Positions 62,156 to 64,000 of a stretch of DNA of 64,000 nt are shown piece after piece. A model generated the notes under the pieces. That model saw only the letters and a list, made by a program, of their open reading frames with translations, did no database searches and had not been told where the DNA came from. The first letter of the stretch is position 1. Each line of letters begins with the position of its first letter. Origin of the DNA: Paenibacillus sp. 1001270B_150601_E10 (lineage in GTDB: Bacteria > Bacillota > Bacilli > Paenibacillales > Paenibacillaceae); assembly GCF_015558675.1 (NCBI RefSeq), contig NZ_JADMOL010000004.1, forward strand, positions 389,628 through 453,627. The letters run 5' to 3'. The translations under genes were made by a program, and so were the position numbers.

Positions 62156-62240
62156 TTTGAACAAGAAGAACCACACTATATAACGGAGTACAACATGCTT
62201 TGGCATGTCGAGGCGAAGGGAGTAGTTGTGGTTCTTTTTT
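62156..62240 (+). ncRNA. Candidate attenuator or riboswitch-like leader upstream of mgtE
   Basis: A compact RNA of about 85 bases ending as an intrinsic terminator. Outer stem AGAACCACA-CTA with TAG-TTGTGGTTCT (62167-62178 and 62223-62235), T tract 62235-62240; inner hairpin ACATGC/GCATGT (62193-62208); two purine-rich internal strands between them (ACGGAGTACA and CGAGGCGAAGGGAG). The arrangement is unlike a simple terminator. It is too short for an M-box and I cannot match it to a known class. It lies about 115 bases before mgtE and could control it or be an independent small RNA. Confidence 0.5.
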
Positions 62241-62355
62241 CCTCATGAGGATTAATTATGAGTATGTTAATATAGTTTGGTGCAACTTGGCTTCATGACC
62301 ATAAGGCAGGTGTAGAAAAAGTAGGGTAAACAGAAATGGGTAGAAGGTGATCGGA

Positions 62356-63744
62356 ATGTCAGAAATGGATAAGCGCGAGAAGCGCAGCCGGGAGCAGCAT
62401 CTGAAGGAGCTGTCCCGAGCAGTCGAAAGAAAGATCAGACAAGGGCAGTCCGATCAGTTGCGAGCGCAATTTGAGGATTGGGAGCCTTATGACCTTGCCA
62501 TCATGTTCAAGGAGCTCGAAGAGGATGTTCGATCGTCATATCTTGAACTGCTCGATATTGAGTCGCTGGCAGACGCGATAAGTGAGCTGGAGCCTGAAGC
62601 TCAGATCGAAGCTTTGTACATGCTGGGCAAGGTTCGTGCAGCACAGGTGTTGAACCGAATGGACAACGATGACTTGGCCGATATGATGGCTGAGGTTCCA
62701 GATGAGATTCAGGAATACATGCTGTCCATCATGGAAGCTAAAGAGCGGGAGAACGTTCAGGAACTGATGACCTACGGCAGCGAGACTGCCGGTGGTATCA
62801 TGACCAACCGTTATGTATGGTTCAAAGAGAGCTTTACAGTTCGAGAAGCGGTAGAGAAGGTAAAGCAGTTTGCAGAGCTAACGAATGATGTTCAGTATTT
62901 GTATGTGGTAAACGAGCAAAAGTCCCTCATCGGGATGGTTACTTACCGAGATCTCGTGCTTTCTCCAGAAAACGAGATCATCATGAATCTGATGCAGGAA
63001 AATATTATTTCCGTAACAGCTGAGACTGACCAGGAAGAGGTTGCGCATCTATTTGAAAAATATGACCTTGTATCCTTGCCTGTTGTTGATGCGTATCGCA
63101 GATTGATCGGGGTCATTACCTTTGACGACGTGCTCGACGTCCTTCGTGAAGAGGCAAATGAAGACATCAACAAATTGGCGGGTACGGACAAGACGATCGA
63201 CTTTCGTACTCCAGCCTTGGTCGCAGCGAGAAGAAGATTGCCATGGCTGATCATGCTGCTGTTCCTAGGGCTTGTGTCAGGCAGTATTATGAGCCAATTC
63301 GAGGATACGCTAAATCAGGTCGTTGCACTTATATTCTTTATGCCGATGATTGCGGGGATGACAGGGAATACAGGAACTCAATCGCTTGCGGTCGTTATTC
63401 GGGGGCTTGGCTCTCATCGTCATCTCGATCGACAAACGATTGTACGTTTATTCTGGCGCGAGCTTAGTGTAGGCCTCATGATTGGCATCGTTTGTGGAAT
63501 AAGCATCGCTCTCATTGCGGGCATCTGGCAGAACAGCTTCCCGCTAGGGATCGTGGTTGGCTTCTCTTTGTTCTTAACCATTGTGATCGGGACGATGGCG
63601 GGAACGATCATTCCGGTCATTCTTTATAAAATGAAGCTTGATCCCGCAGTCGCCTCAGGGCCTTTGATCACCACGCTGAACGATATCTTTTCGTTGACAG
63701 TCTACTTTGGAACAGCAACTATATTCCTTCAATATTTATTGTAA
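62356..63744 (+). CDS. mgtE: Magnesium transporter MgtE
   Basis: A 462-residue Mg2+ channel/transporter. Order: N-terminal superhelical MgtE_N domain (about 30-140, MFKELEEDVRSSYLELLD), two CBS domains (about 150-270, LMTYGSETAGGIMT, VVDAYRRLIGVITFDDVLDVL) that sense cytosolic Mg2+, and five membrane helices (WLIMLLFLGLVSGSIM, MPMIAGMTGNTGTQSLAVV, PLITTLNDIFSLTVYF). The GNxGTQS and N-D motifs form the Mg2+ path. The frame is open to a GTG at 62347, but ATG 62356 is six bases from AGAAGGTG. It is inserted between tRNA-Ser and tRNA-Glu. Confidence 0.95.
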   Translation: MSEMDKREKRSREQHLKELSRAVERKIRQGQSDQLRAQFEDWEPYDLAIMFKELEEDVRSSYLELLDIESLADAISELEPEAQIEALYMLGKVRAAQVLNRMDNDDLADMMAEVPDEIQEYMLSIMEAKERENVQELMTYGSETAGGIMTNRYVWFKESFTVREAVEKVKQFAELTNDVQYLYVVNEQKSLIGMVTYRDLVLSPENEIIMNLMQENIISVTAETDQEEVAHLFEKYDLVSLPVVDAYRRLIGVITFDDVLDVLREEANEDINKLAGTDKTIDFRTPALVAARRRLPWLIMLLFLGLVSGSIMSQFEDTLNQVVALIFFMPMIAGMTGNTGTQSLAVVIRGLGSHRHLDRQTIVRLFWRELSVGLMIGIVCGISIALIAGIWQNSFPLGIVVGFSLFLTIVIGTMAGTIIPVILYKMKLDPAVASGPLITTLNDIFSLTVYFGTATIFLQYLL

Positions 63745-63755
63745 TATCGCATGAA

Positions 63756-63794
63756 GTAACGAGGTTCAGGAGAAGCTATATTGGACCTCGTTAC
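63756..63794 (+). terminator. Hairpin after mgtE, possible terminator
   Basis: GTAACGAGGT (63756-63765) pairs with ACCTCGTTAC (63785-63794); no T tract follows. Confidence 0.5.
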
Positions 63795-63854
63795 AGGGTA
63801 ATAATCTCAAGATTAATGGTTAACATTTCAAGTGAAAAAACTTAAAAAAAAGGC

Positions 63855-63883
63855 TTGTCATCTTCTTTGCCGTTTGCTATACT
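63855..63883 (+). promoter_or_regulatory. Sigma-A promoter of tRNA-Glu
   Basis: TTGTCA (63855-63860), 17-base spacer, TATACT (63878-63883), about 40 bases before the tRNA. Confidence 0.85.
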
Positions 63884-63923
63884 CTTAATTGTTGCTGACG
63901 AAGTAACAAGAAGTTATGAATGT

Positions 63924-63998
63924 GGCCCGTTGGTCAAGGGGTTAAGACACCTCCCTTTCACGGAGGTAACAGGGGTTCGAATCCCCTACGGGTCACCA
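63924..63998 (+). tRNA. tRNA-Glu (anticodon TTC)
   Basis: Acceptor GGCCCGT/ACGGGTC, anticodon loop CTTTCAC with TTC, T arm AGGGGTTCGAATCCCCT, discriminator A and encoded CCA at 63996-63998. Probably the first of a further tRNA cluster beyond the window, since the B. subtilis order is Asn, Ser, Glu. Confidence 0.97.
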
Positions 63999-64000
63999 CT

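Noticed and set aside
62156..62240. M-box or yybP-ykoY riboswitch before mgtE
   Set aside because: The element is far shorter than an M-box, and the GGGAGTAG piece alone is not enough for the manganese class, whose other conserved loops are absent.

Overview
The window looks like chromosome of a spore-forming member of the Bacillales, most likely Paenibacillus or a close relative. Evidence: spore genes (cmpA, a CotD-like coat protein, the YdcC-type lipoprotein), a T-box leader, sigma-A promoters of Bacillus type, strong AGGAGG ribosome sites, and two chitin-active LPMOs with FN3/CBM5/12 tails. No ribosomal operon, prophage, insertion sequence or CRISPR array was seen.

Layout. 1-1.6 kb: end of mobA and moaA (molybdenum cofactor). 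1.7-15 kb: two paralogous secreted LPMOs flank a TetR-controlled Ca2+-type P-ATPase, an aldo-keto reductase, a PatB-type C-S lyase and several small or spore genes. 15.3-23.1 kb: NADAR and Mug enzymes, a TPR protein, the class III ribonucleotide reductase nrdDG, a type I toxin/antisense RNA pair, and an SPFH / ribbon-helix-helix / unknown operon. 23.2-28.0 kb: secreted proteins and an ECF sigma / anti-sigma pair. 28.5-32.0 kb: ydcC-alr-ndoAI-ndoA. 32.1-56.2 kb: accessory block. 56.6-64.0 kb: tex, cmpA, sprT, hemD-like, tRNA-Asn, tRNA-Ser, mgtE, tRNA-Glu.

The most informative large-scale feature is synteny. In Bacillus subtilis ydcC-alr-ndoAI-ndoA is followed by the rsb-sigB stress operon and then tex-cmpA-sprT and tRNA-Asn/Ser/Glu. 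Here the same flanks exist in the same order, but no rsb-sigB genes lie between them. Instead there are about 24 kb of accessory genes, bounded by two M60/enhancin-type metallopeptidase paralogues on the minus strand.

Inside that block are two functional groups. (1) A tyrosine decarboxylation (tyramine) cluster: T-box-controlled tyrS, an APC antiporter (tyrP-like), tyrosine decarboxylase, a pyridoxal kinase, an NhaC antiporter and a TrpR-like YerC protein. The permease promoter carries a perfect palindrome. A decayed rolling-circle-plasmid Rep gene lies between tyrS and the permease. The genes fit together as tyrosine uptake, decarboxylation with PLP supply, tyramine export and ion homeostasis. 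(2) A surface-attachment group: a response regulator with a BTAD output domain, a 1433-residue LPXTG adhesin with collagen-binding-type and CnaB repeats, a very large hybrid sensor kinase whose first phospho-acceptor histidine is replaced by asparagine, and a 984-residue secreted M60 peptidase.

Four small genes, all under 45 codons, were read directly from the sequence: a DUF6254-like 34-residue protein, a 43-residue protein, the 27-residue holin-like toxin, and CmpA. Two leaders look like structured cis-regulatory RNAs of no class I recognise (before nrdD and before mgtE).
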